Positions 41,220 through 53,605 of a DNA stretch of 64,000 bases are shown here, in pieces (the first letter of the stretch is position 1; every line of letters begins with the position of its first letter). The position numbers were made by a program, and so were the translations under genes. The stretch covers positions 10,042,971 through 10,106,970 of the forward strand of contig NC_081333.1 in assembly GCF_022539665.2 (NCBI RefSeq). Direction: 5' to 3'. This DNA is from Daphnia carinata (lineage: Eukaryota > Arthropoda > Branchiopoda > Diplostraca > Daphniidae). Under the pieces are notes generated by a model that was not told the origin of the DNA, searched no databases, and saw nothing but the letters and a program-made list of their open reading frames with translations.

Positions 41220-44200
41220 ATGACCATTTCCTCGAATCAGACGAATAGCTGGAAGTGTAAGTAATTGTAACATTGATTTTTCAGTTTGTTTGGCTTCATT
41301 TGATGATGGTAAAGATTGTTTAATACGTCTGCACAGCCGTCTGTAAATTTAGCTCTTGGCTGTTTACGCTACCTCAGCGACCTCGATCGGCCCTGTAGAA
41401 ACTGTTTGTTTTTCAAGTCACTTTGATATCATCGCTAGCCTCCTACCTCTCCATTATACTTTTTGACCATAGTGAAGTTCCTGCTGTGAAGGTCAACAAA
41501 TATTTTGTAAACAAAAAAAATAATAATAATAAAAATGTGTTGCCATGCACGAAACTGCTTCGACGCATCCTTCCCGTTGTCGAGATTAAAAATTTAAAAA
41601 TTCCTTCAATTGGTTTCACAGCGGAGAAAAGTGCCCGTCTGGAGGAAGAACTCGGTCGGCGTATTCTTATTATTGATGGTGCTATGGGTACCATGATCCA
41701 GCGGCATCGCTTGGAAGAGGAAGATTTTCGGAATGCTGAGTTAAATGACAACAAAAAAAACCTGAAAGGGAACAATGATTTGCTCAGTATCACTCGGCCG
41801 GAAATCATCTACGACATCCATTATGTAAATATTTTAAATCGCCTGCTATAGGAAAAAAATTAATTCTACACAAATTTATTTTTATTTTAAGGCATATTTG
41901 GAAGCAGGGGCTGATATTATTGAAACCAATACTTTCAGCGGTACATGGATCGCCCAGTCTGACTACGGTCTGGAGGAGTGGGCATATAGACTAAATTTTG
42001 AATCCGCAAAGTTGGCTGCTCGGGCAGTGTACGATTTTGAAAAAAAGACTGGCAAGCAATGTTGGGTCGCAGGAGCACTTGGCCCAACTAATCGCACCTT
42101 GTCCATCTCCCCATCAGTCGAGCGTCCAGATTTCCGAAATATTAGTATGAAAATATCATTTTCTGTTGACATTTAAGCTCGTTTCCATGTTAGCAATCGA
42201 ACATTGCCCCACTGTGAATCTTTGTTATGTAACATGACCTTGGTTTACATAGCGTTTGATGAGCTGGTGGACGCGTATACAACTCAGGCCAGAGCACTAC
42301 TGGATGGTGGCGCAGATATTCTTCTAGTTGAAACCATTTTCGACACGGCAAATGCGAAAGCAGCACTTTTCGCCATCGAAAACCTTTTCGAAAAGGAATA
42401 TAGTCGTGTTCCTGTTATGGTAATCCTATTAAATAGTGGATCGTTGTTATCCTAATGATTTCTAAAAAAAATTCATTCTATAGGTCTCTGGAACAATCGT
42501 TGATAAAAGCGGACGAACTCTGTCGGGACAAACTGGCGAGGCTTTCGTCATCAGCGTGTCACATTCTAATCCATTATGGTAATAATTTTTGTAATTCACA
42601 TTTCCACATACCCTATTCATTGAAAAAACAAAATTTTTTGTGAGATACAGTATAGGTCTAAATTGTGCACTAGGTGCCCGAGAGATGAGGCCCTTCATCG
42701 AAACGATCGGACGTTGCACACCGGCGTACGTTATTTGCTACCCGAATGCTGGTAATTGGTTGCTATTGTTTGTTTTTTTCCAAGCCAACGTCATCACGAC
42801 TTTGATTTGCTTTATTTAGGTCTACCGAACACGTTTGGTGGTTATGACGAAACGCCCGAAATCACCGCGGAAAGTTTACGAGATTTCGCTAGCGACGGTC
42901 TAGTAAATATAATCGGTGGTTGCTGTGGAACTACGCCCGATCACATTAGGTAACACATGATAAATTAGTGTGACTGTATTTCTTTTTGTATAATATTCTA
43001 AAATTACGATTTTCAGAGCAATAAAAAGAGTCGTTGGAGAATATCCACCTCGCAAGCCAAACCCTAATCCATATGAAAGTTGTATGCAGCTTTCGGGATT
43101 AGAACCTTTCCGCATCGGAAAAAATACCAATTTCGTTAATATTGGTGAACGCTGTAACGTCGCCGGTTCGCGCAAATTTTTGCGGTTGATCAAGGATGGC
43201 AAATACGACGTAACAATACGTGTTTAAAGAGTTGCTTTTACTTTCAATGAGATTATAGCGTTAATTATTTCTATAGGAAGCGTTGCAAATCGCCAAAGAA
43301 CAAGTAGAAAATGGTGCTCAAATTCTTGATATTGTAAGTAGATGTTGCTATGTACTATACACCTTTCCCAAATTCTAATGAAACATCGATTTTTTAGAAT
43401 ATGGATGAGGGTATGTTAGATGGCATAGCGGCCATGACTCGCTTTTTAAATTTGATTTCCTCAGAGCCTGATATATCCAAGGTAAGAATAGATACAAGGA
43501 AATGTTGTTCGTGATTATCGTCAAACCATTTCTTTTATTAGGTTCCTTTATGTATTGATTCCTCTAATTTCAAAGTGATTGAGGCGGGATTAAAGTGTTG
43601 CCAAGGAAAATGTATCGTCAATTCCATTTCGTTAAAAGAGGGTGAAGCAGATTTCATGCTCAAAGCCAAAATTGTCAAGAAATTTGGTGCTGCCGTCGTG
43701 GTGATGGCATTCGATGAGCTTGGTCAAGTAATTCCTCTTTAACAAGGTTAAAAATGAAAGCATGTTTCCTAAACTCAGTTTCGTATATTATAGGCCGCAG
43801 ACGCTGATCGTAAAGTTGAAATTTGTGTTCGGTCTTTCAAACTGTTGGTTGATAAAGTTGGATTTAACCCCAACGATATCATTTTCGATCCAAATATTTT
43901 AACGATAGCTACGGGTATTGAAGAACATAATACTTATGGAATTGACTTTATTGAAGCTTGCAGAAGAATCAAAGTAAAAATGCTTTTAACTGAACTGCAT
44001 CAAGATGTACCTTATTAATTGAGTATTGTTATTTACAGAAAGAGTGCGCCGGATGTCGAGTGAGCGGTGGTGTGTCTAATATTTCCTTCTCCTTCCGTGG
44101 AATGGAACAAATCCGTGAAGCAATGCATTCCGTTTTTCTGTATCATGCCATTAAAGCCGGCTTAGATATGGGTATAGTAAATGCTGGCAATCTTCCAGTC

Positions 44201-46933
44201 TACGATAACATTGACGCCAAATTGCTGCAACTCTGTGAGGCCATTTTGTGGAACAAAGATCCTCATGTACAACTCATTTGTTTATAATTTTTTCCATACC
44301 ATCTCTCTGACGAAACATTCCTTACAAAAGGGAACTGAAAAACTATTGGAATTTGCTCAAACTGCTGTCAAAGGAGAAAAGACTGTGGAAATCGACGACT
44401 CAAGGTCGAAAGCTGTCGAAGAACGCATTGAAAATGCTCTTGTGAAGGTAACTTTTATCTTCTTTATCGAGATAAAATGTCTTTTAATCAGCACTGTCAT
44501 TCTAATAGGGCATTGATAAACATATTGTTGAAGACACAGAGGAAGCACGATTAAATACGGAGAAGTATCCACGTCCACTTAACATAATCGAAGGACCGTT
44601 GATGAAAGGGATGTCAATTGTTGGAGATCTGTTTGGCGCTGGAAAAATGTTTTTACCTCAAGTAAAATCGACTATTAAATCTCTATCTATAATGTTAAAA
44701 ATATACTAACAATTAATGCGTATTCGTGTTAGGTAATCAAATCAGCTAGGGTTATGAAGAAAGCTGTCGGCCATTTGGTTCCTTTTATGGAAAAAGAACG
44801 CGAGGCAGCATTAGCCATATCGGGTGAAATCGCCTCAGAGAACGTAACACAAGTGGTTGTTGGGAGGACCTAGAATGACAAAATGAAGTATTGACTATAT
44901 TCTCTAGGATCGGTTTGCCGGCACTGTCGTCCTAGCCACCGTCAAAGGCGATGTCCATGATATTGGAAAAAACATTGTGGCAGTCGTTCTTGGCTGCAAC
45001 AATTTCCGTGTTATTGATATGGGGGTCATGGTCCCTTGCGATAAAATTTTGGAGCGAGCCATTCAAGAGAAAGCAGGTTAGTAAAAAATATATGTATATA
45101 TTGTCGTTCGTAAGAAAGCAACTAATTCATGATAATTATGTATTTTGTCAGATATCGTCGGTCTTTCTGGACTCATTACACCTTCTTTGGATGAAATGAT
45201 ACATGTGGCCAAGGAAATGCAACGCCTAAAAATGAAAGTACCTTTACTGATTGGAGGCGCTACCACTTCCAAAGCTCACACTGCTGTCAAAATTGCTCCG
45301 GCGTACGAACATCCTGTTGTTCACGTTCTCGATGCGTCTCGTAGTGTCGTTGTGGTAAAATTGAAAAAAAGAATTCGTTTTCTATTAAAACACAACCTAA
45401 TTCATGATTGCGCAGTGCTCTGCACTATTAGACAAAAACGCTGTACAGGAATACATGGAGGAAATAAAAGAAGACTACGAAGACGTTAGACAGCTACACT
45501 ACGAGACTTTGCGTGAGCGCAAATATGTCAGTTTGGAGGTAGCCAGAGCTCATCAATTAAAATTGGATTTTACAAACCAATTCACGCCAGGTAGTTCCGA
45601 TGAATAAATATTGGCCAGTTCCATAATTCTCCAAGTGCCCAAACTGCTTTAGTGCGCCCAAGCTTTTTGGGGATCAAAGTTTTCTCGGAATACGATCTCG
45701 AAAGCCTTGTATCTTACATTGATTGGAAACCTTTCTTTGATGTTTGGCAGCTACGAGGGAAATACCCTAACCGAGGGTATCCAAAAATTTTCAAGGATGA
45801 AGCAGTTGGTAAGTTTGATTGGTGGCTCGTTATGTACTTTGCCAAAAGATTGTTGTATGGAATTGATTGATTGATTAATTGATTGATTTTTTCAGGACCC
45901 GAAGCTAAAAAGGTGTTCGATGATGCTCAAAAGCTATTAAAGAGGATTATTGATGAGAAATTACTTCATGCCAAAGGAGTGCGGATGAAAGACATATTTT
46001 ATTTCCCCAGCTCGTGGTAACCAATTTGCGTTATCATCTTTTTATGCAGGTATTGGCGTTCTACCCAGCCAACAGCTGTGGTGATGATATCATGGTTTAT
46101 GAAGATGATGATTGGCCACGCGATGAGCCTCTTGCTCGCCTTTGCGGTTTACGGCAGCAATCCGAAAAAGAGAATAGAGAAGAGCCATATCTTTGCATTT
46201 CAGATTTTGTAGCTCCTCTTGCATCTAGAGTTCGAGATTACATAGGCATGTTTGCCGTGTCAGCAGGATTCGGGTAATTTCGTCGCTGATATTAATCGTC
46301 CTCCTGTTTAGTGTAACCATTGTAATCTTATTAGGTGCGATGAGCTGTGCGCCAAATTTGAAAAAGAGAACGACGACTACAATGTTATTATGACAAAAGC
46401 TTTGGCCGATCGTTTTGCCGAGGCTTTTGCGGAAGCTTTGCATGAGATCGTCCGCACTGAACTCTGGGGCTACTGTTCTGAAGAAAGGCTGGCACCATCC
46501 GAGTTGCACAGCATCAAGTATAAGGTAAATATTTTATCAAAGTGGGCCCAGTCACTGACTTGATGACCGTATTGCTATGCAGGGAATTCGTCCGGCTCCC
46601 GGCTATCCGAGTCAGCCCGATCACACGGAAAAATTGACAATGTGGAGACTGTTGCAAGCGGAACCGAGAACTGGAATCAAATTGACCGACAGTTTGGCTA
46701 TGGAACCAGCTGCTTCAGTATCTGGGCTTTACTTTGCACATCCCGAGTCTCGTTACTTCGGCGTTGGAAAAATCACGAAAGATCAGGTACTATGTTTTTG
46801 CGAAGATAATTCATACATCGAGAAACTCTACCCTATGTCTGGTTTCTAGGTGAAAGATTACGCTTCAAGAAAGGAAACCGACGTGTCTCATGCTGAGAAA
46901 ACTCTCAACATCAACTTGGCGTACGAATTGTAA
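41220..46933 (+). CDS. MTR: Cobalamin-dependent methionine synthase (5-methyltetrahydrofolate-homocysteine methyltransferase)
   Basis: Exons: 41220-41256, 41622-41824, 41892-42144, 42253-42419, 42484-42578, 42651-42751, 42820-42949, 43017-43209, 43277-43333, 43398-43481, 43542-43727, 43794-43973, 44039-44266, 44331-44447, 44509-44661, 44733-44843, 44908-45076, 45152-45354, 45416-45590, 45653-45808, 45896-45978, 46050-46273, 46335-46524, 46583-46786, 46850-46933; 1260 aa (human 1265). All four modules are present. The homocysteine module has zinc ligands C257, C320 and C321 ([14 protein letters not shown]). The folate module has [11 protein letters not shown]. The B12 domain has DVHDIG with the cobalt ligand H782. 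The AdoMet reactivation domain has [12 protein letters not shown] near 1168. It makes methionine from homocysteine in the cytosol. The start exon ([12 protein letters not shown]) is inferred from its donor and phase. Confidence 0.96.
45861..45886. repeat. (GATT)n run next to a 3' splice site in MTR
   Basis: GATT tetranucleotides, one of them degenerate, fill the last 35 nt of the intron between 45808 and 45896. Confidence 0.8.
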
Positions 46934-47029
46934 ACATGTGGCCAATTAATTTGCGAAAGAAAAATGAAACTATCGTTTAAGAGTTATTTTGACACTTTTA
47001 GAATGCAAGAATCCCAAATAGATAGAATG

Positions 47030-47035
47030 AATAAA
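47030..47035 (+). terminator. Candidate poly(A) signal of MTR
   Basis: AATAAA lies about 100 nt after the MTR stop codon, in AT-rich sequence, with T-rich sequence following. Confidence 0.6.
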
Positions 47036-47558
47036 CAAATTTTTACATGGAACCGATTTTTCATTTAATTGCCCACCGAATCTTGTGAATTAACAAATAA
47101 AAAGCTAAAGAGCAAACATTTTTTGAATAGTTTTTCATCTTTTTTTTTCGTTTACACTGGATAAGTAAAACGCTGCAGTAAAAGTTATCTGACTGTTGGC
47201 GAGACGAGGCTTCACACTTAAGAGCACTTACCCAAACGTCTTCACTGCTGGTTAGTCCGATCATACTTGAGTGCTATATTTACAGCCGAAAAGCATAAGA
47301 GTCGGACCAGCAAAGTTGGCCGCCCAATATCACATGTACGCCTAAAAACTTGAACTCTGGGGACTCTCACTCAAGAGGTCATGGCCATATGTTTCCGGTT
47401 TTCTCCATTGCTGCTCGACTACGTGATAGCACACCAGAGAGGGGGTGAAGAAAAGGCTACCACAGATATCGAATTTCTTTCCAAAAAGGACAGACAGTTT
47501 TTGTGGATGGTATGGCCAGTTGTCGAGCATCTTCAGACACGCTCGTGAGCCCGTCATC

Positions 47559-50500
47559 ATGTCTTTACGAAGACACAGCGCTTCGTTAGTTGTGTTTTTA
47601 CTTTGTTTTCTCTCTTTGAATACTCTAATCGTTTCAGCATTCTCCAAGTCCGAATTACTATTTCCCTACGGTGCAGTGGTTTCTGATCGACGACTGGACA
47701 ATGATACCGACGATTTCAATAGTATCGAAGTTCAATTGACAACGCCAGTGGTGTTTTACGACCAAATCTACAACTCTATATACGTAAGTTGACATTAGTC
47801 ACAAGAATTTTTGGACCGAGATAGTGCCTCACAGGGGGAAGAGAACGGGAGGAGGAGAAGAGCTCTAATTTGTTTGTCAGATTTGAATGATTAGTCATGG
47901 GACACTGGGCACATGTCAGACAACAGTTATCGGTCCTGTTCCAGTTTAACACTGTTCTCGTAGCCATGGTGAAAACAGACATTTTTCGTAAACGCTTCTC
48001 ATTCAACAATAGGTCAATGAAAATGGATTGGTGTCATTTTTGACGGAGATAGCCAACTTTTTTAGTATTCCATTTCCACTAGACTACCCTACTATAGCTC
48101 CATTATATTCAGACGTCGATATTCGAGCCAGAGGAGCTGTATGGTATAGGTATATTTATCCTTTCCCACTTTTGTTCTCAATGGCTGGCATTTTCGTTCA
48201 CTTCTTTTGTTTCATTTTAGGGAAACACGCGATTCGCTGGACATCAAACGCGCCTCTGTTTTGGTGCAAAAACACTTCACATCTGGACGAGGGTTTGAAG
48301 CCAAGGACTTGTTTATCGTCACTTGGGATGACGTCGGCTTTTTCGATCGAGGAAACGATAAGGTTATTAAACTAAATGGAACTAATTCGCGCGAGAGAGA
48401 GCCCGTAACGTGACTCTTTTTCTTGATGGATGACGCGCATAGGGCAACACTTTCCAGCTTGTGATAGCTTCCGACAACCAAGAATCCTTCACTTTGTTTG
48501 CCTATCCGGATAAAGGCATCCAGTGGATACAAGGAATCGGTAAAAATCCAAATCTCCCAGACGCTAGGGCACAGACTGGATTTGTTTCTGGAGATGGCCG
48601 ATTCTATGTCCTTAAAGGTTCCGGTTCGGATCAAGTTTCCAACTTAAATAAGTACATGCTTATCTTTTTGTTATTAGTTTTATTATTTCTACCATCTTAC
48701 GCCAGCTTTGATGTCACTATTTTGTAAAAGATTATCAAATATTGGAGTTCCTGGCGTGTGGATGTTTCGTGTTGGAAAACTCGGCCAGACCGGCGAAGTT
48801 GAATCGCCTGATTTAGCTACTGGAGACAGTTGAGTTATTTTTACTACACGAAGATCCTGCTTATTCCATTACTAACGAATAATTAATAACTTAACAATAG
48901 CTACACTACAACAACCACAAGGAGCTGAAACATGTGCGGTAGGATCGGCCCTTTGTCACAGCAAAGCTATATGCGTTGACTATAATCCGGGATTCTGTTG
49001 CCAATGTTCTTCTGGTTTCGTTGGAAATGGTAGAAATTGCTTGACGGAAGGTATTGATTTTTGTCTTCTTTCAAACGTTTTCATTCAAAGAATAGAAGGT
49101 GGCCTGAAAGTGATTCCAAAAAAATGTATTTCAAGGGATTCCACAACGAATTAACGGCAAAGTCAGCGGCAAAATCAATGGTCTTAGCTTCCAGGACGAA
49201 GATCTCCACTCGTACGTCGTTACCAGCGATGGCCGTGCCTACACTGCAGTGTCCAAGATGAACGAGAGCATTGGCTTTGATTTGCAACCTCTCTCCATGC
49301 TTGGTGGAGTAGTTGGCTGGTTATTTGCACGTTCCACTTCCACTTCCGCCCCCAACGGTTACCAACTTACAGGTGCAATATATACGACAATATTGTTCTC
49401 TGGAAAAACTTGATTAGGTTCCTTTTTTTCTGGTTTGGTTTATTCACATCAAAGGAGGGAAGTTCAATTTCACAACGACAATGGATTTCCCGCAATCCGG
49501 TCACCGTGTCGTCATCGAACAACGGTTCCATGGCGTAGATGTGTTCAACTATTTACGGATGAGCATTCACGTGTTCGGAACAGTTCCTTCTATTCCGCAT
49601 GGCTCTAAAATAGAAATCTCTGATTACGAAGAAGAACATCACAAAACGGGATTAGGTAAGAAACAGTTTCATTGAGCATTTGCTGAGCCAAAGCTGCAAT
49701 TCTTTTCTTGTTTGTTTGAAGGTGAATTCAGGTCAGCGAGTCGGCGAGCGTTTCGCATCGAAGGTTCAAGTCTGGACATTCCATTCAGTGTCGATCACGT
49801 CATTCACTTCGAAGAGTGCCCGTTCGCGTCGCTCGACAATAGAACAATACTGAAGCTAAAAGTAGCAAGAAATTTCGTCACGTACGATGCTCGTGAACTC
49901 ATCGTTCGTTTTGCTATGACAACCAAAATTTCACCTCTACAAGGTTTCCGATTTCCAATCAATTCCTTATGCATTTACAATTTTTAAAAAATTTCTTATT
50001 CAACAATTGTAAAATGTTTTTTTTTATTTGCTTTTTAACATCTGGAACATTGTTTTGATAAACTGCAGAGACGGAGGATCCTTGCGTCAAAGGACAGGCC
50101 TCGTGTGTTCCTAACAGTATCTGTATCGCGGACAAAGACACATTCCGATGCGTTTGCAGTAAAGGGTACGTAACAAATAGCTGATTTGGAAGTAGGGTAT
50201 ACTAATTTTTAGTAAATGTTTCAGATACGAATACTATTACGAAGAGGGCAAAGCGGAATCATCATGTGTAGATGTTAATGAGTGTAATATAGGCACGGAT
50301 CGATGCGACGAGAACGCGCTCTGTTTCAATGAACCAGGCGGTTACCAGTGTCGCTGTAAAGCCGGATACAACGGCGACGGATTCAATTGTCAGAGTGAGC
50401 ATCAAAATATTTTAAGATTTCATAACGTTTCAAGCCAATTTTATTTTTTGCCGTTATATTTTTACAGAGGAGACACCTTGCTCGCGTGTCCGTTGTTCCG

Positions 50501-53500
50501 CTAACTCGCTATGCGTTGAGAATGCCCAAGGACATCCAGAGTGTCGTTGCATTCCTGGATTCAAGGAAATCGAAAATCAATGTCAGCCTATTAGCTCACC
50601 GAACATGACTACTGATTGTCAACAAGAAGACAAATGTGACATCAACGCTCAATGTATCTATAACAGCCAAGCTGACCGTTATGTGTGTCAGTGCTTGAGT
50701 GGATTCCGTGGCGATGGTCTGATGTGCGTCCTTTCATCGGGTAAAACACCTTCACCGTTTCTCCTGCAATTCTTTTGTTTAAAACATGATTTATTTTGAA
50801 ATGAGATAGAATCTTGCGAACACGCTGCCAATTGCAGTCCGTATGCTACATGTACGCACAACGAAGTACTTAACAGTTACCAGTGCATATGTCTTCCCGG
50901 TTTTGAAGGCGATGGGTACGAATGTGTGCGGCCCACTTGCATTCTCGGCGTTTGCTGGTGCCCTGATGGTTACCTGTACGTCAACGATAAATGTGAACGC
51001 TCCGTTATCAGCGGAGAAGCCCCCGGTATGTTTCTACGTTATTCTAAATAAAAGCCCAATTTTCAATAATTTTCTTTTAAAAAATAAAATAACACAAAAA
51101 AAATAGTTTCTTGCAACGAGGTAAACATATGCCACTCAAACGCTCGTTGCGTTTTGTCTACCGCCAACTCCACCAGTCCGGAAGAACAGTATACTTGTCA
51201 GTGCAATGATGGCTACGTAGGAGATGGTTTCCAGTGCGCTATGGAGATCGGTTTGCCAATCGTCTCGACTGAGACACCGTCTGGTTGCGATGTCAGCGGT
51301 TGCGGTCCAGACGCCACGTGTGTCTACGATGACGAAGCGCTCCAATCGGTTTGCGTTTGCAATGACGGCTACCGCGGCGACGGCCTTTTCTGCACTCCCA
51401 TCGGTTCGATGGCTTCCATTCACAGAAATAAACCACCTTATTTTGCCCAAAACTAACAGTATTCTCCCTTTGGCACAGATGGATGTAGCGCTTTATCTGA
51501 CTGCGATATCAACGCCCAATGTTTATTTAGCAACAGAGATCAACGTTTCCAATGCGAATGTAATCAAGGATATTTTGGAGACGGAAAAAGCTGTTATCGT
51601 GCAGAACAAAGTTAGTTAACTTTTTTTATGGAACTCTTTTACCAAGAAATTTGCTTAATGAGTGTTCTTTTTGGGAACAAACAGTTGCTGAAGAAGAAGA
51701 AGAAGAAGAAGAACCCGGTTGTAATGAAGTGAATAACTGTCACGTTAATGCAGCCTGTGTCACTGATGAATCGAGCGCCAGATATGTATGCATTTGTCGT
51801 TCAGGCTTTAATGGTAACGGCTTTCACTGCGAACCCAGTGTCATCGGTTGTAACGTCATCAATAATTGCCATCGTGATGCTCAGTGCCTCTACGATCCCG
51901 AATCCATTGGCTATAGATGCAAATGCAAAGAGGTATTGTATTTCCTTTTTCTCAAATCGAATCTGCGCTGCCCACGCAGTCAATTGAATCATTCTGTTGA
52001 CTGCAATTTAGGGTTTTACTGGTAGTGGAACTACCTGTCGGCCTCTTGAATCGTGTGTCGATAACGAAAGCATCTGTCATGCGAATGCCCTTTGTGCGTG
52101 GAACACGGAGGGTTACTATGGCTGCCGTTGTCGCGAAGGTTTCAGAGGCGATGGTTATCAATGCCAAGGTAAAAAATCTTATGCAAAAAGGCAACTGTTT
52201 TCTTTGAGATTAACATTTTAAAAAAAATTTCCTAGTTATACCTAAACATGAGGGCAAATTCTTGTTGATCAGTCACGGTATGTCCATTTTACGCGTCCCA
52301 GTCCAACCGTCACCGACAAAGCCCGGACGGCCAATTTTCGTTCAAATATTCCAGGCAGCCGTTGGTAATTTAACTAGATAAAAAATGTTAAGAGAGTTAA
52401 AGACATATGTCATTTTATTGTTTTATTATAGGTATCGATATCGACTGTCATGAAGGCAAGGTTTATTGGAGCGATGTCAACGGACGGATTATCACAAGTG
52501 CAGCGTACAACGGATCAAACTCCAAAGTCTTCCTTAATTCTGGTAAAATATAATATTGCCAAGCAGCGATTGGCGAATATTATCAAAGTGCTCTGATTAT
52601 AGTTAAATGACGACTACCTTTGAGTAGAGAAATTTTTGTAAAACTAACTGTCGCAACATGGCTTACAGATATTGGGTCACCTGAAGGCATCGCTATTGAC
52701 TGGGCATCGAGAAACATGTATTGGACTGATTCGATGCGAGACACGGTGGAGGTGGCCAATTTGGATTCGAAAATTCGACGTGTTCTTTTCAATACCAATG
52801 TAAAAATGTTTTTAAATTTAATCTGCATAATTTAGTATTTTCTAACATTCCCATCTTTGGTTAAAAGTTAATCAATCCTCGTGGCATCGCGGTTCATCCT
52901 TCTCGTGGCCTACTTTTCTGGAGTGATTGGGACCGTGCAAACCCTAAAATCGAACGCGCCAATGCCGACGGGACGGATCGTCGCAGCGACTTTATTACCA
53001 CCTCTCTACAGTTACCTAATTCGCTAACTATCGATTACGAAAACGAAGAAATTTGCTGGGCCGATGCAGGTGTTCGCAGAATTGGTACGACAAAGATCGT
53101 TGTCTTTCCGCAACCCTAATATATTCACGATTTTTTATGTTCCACAGAATGTGCAAATTTAGAGGGTGGTAATCGTCGAGTAATAAGCTCCGACGTCAAA
53201 TACCCGTTTGGCCTTACTCACTACGGACAACGCCTTTTCTGGACGGATTGGGAAGAGTAAGATCTTTTAACCTTTTCAAGGCCTAAGAATGTCAACTTAT
53301 ATTAATGGCTTTCATTTTGTAACAGGAAAACTATCAAAAGTGCTTCAAAAGATGAGAACGACACTGACAACATATCCTTGCAAGTGCCACTCGGCGGACA
53401 AGGAAAGCTGTATGGAATTGTTGCTGTTCCGGAAACATGTCCTAGAGGTAAAAAAAAACGAGCTGACGTAATTTCCTTTGTTGTTCATACCTAAAATAAC

Positions 53501-53605
53501 TGTTGCCCTTGCGCAGTTCAATCAACGTGTCAGATTGCCTCTGGAGGATGCAATGCGGAGCAAATTTGTCTGCCCAACGGGACGAATGGCAGGACCTGTC
53601 TTTAA
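47559..53605 (+). CDS. Ndg: Nidogen/entactin, basement-membrane glycoprotein
   Basis: Exons: 47559-47783, 48013-48149, 48221-48362, 48443-48651, 48731-48828, 48901-49050, 49136-49372, 49455-49655, 49722-49943, 50069-50165, 50225-50394, 50468-50740, 50810-51025, 51107-51403, 51479-51610, 51685-51932, 52012-52168, 52236-52364, 52432-52542, 52669-52799, 52868-53084, 53148-53256, 53326-53447, 53517-53605; 1372 aa. It has a signal peptide ([15 protein letters not shown]), a NIDO domain (about 80-265), one EGF module and a G2F beta-barrel (about 320-540, [13 protein letters not shown]). About a dozen six-cysteine EGF modules follow (545-1070). An LDL-receptor YWTD-type propeller (about 1085-1345; VYWSD, MYWTD, LFWSD, LFWTD) and a C-terminal cysteine-rich stub close the protein. 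In the family it links laminin and collagen IV. No thyroglobulin type-1 module is visible, and a seven-glutamate linker separates two EGF modules. Confidence 0.95.
51689..51713 (+). repeat. GAA repeat encoding Glu run in nidogen
   Basis: Seven GAA codons in a row at the start of exon 16 encode an acidic linker between EGF modules. It could vary in length between alleles. Confidence 0.8.

Noticed and set aside
41423-41621. N-terminal extension of methionine synthase in the open frame before 41622
   Set aside because: No ATG before the conserved core in that frame; a TTTCACAG acceptor and an upstream ATG exon in the right phase explain the start better.
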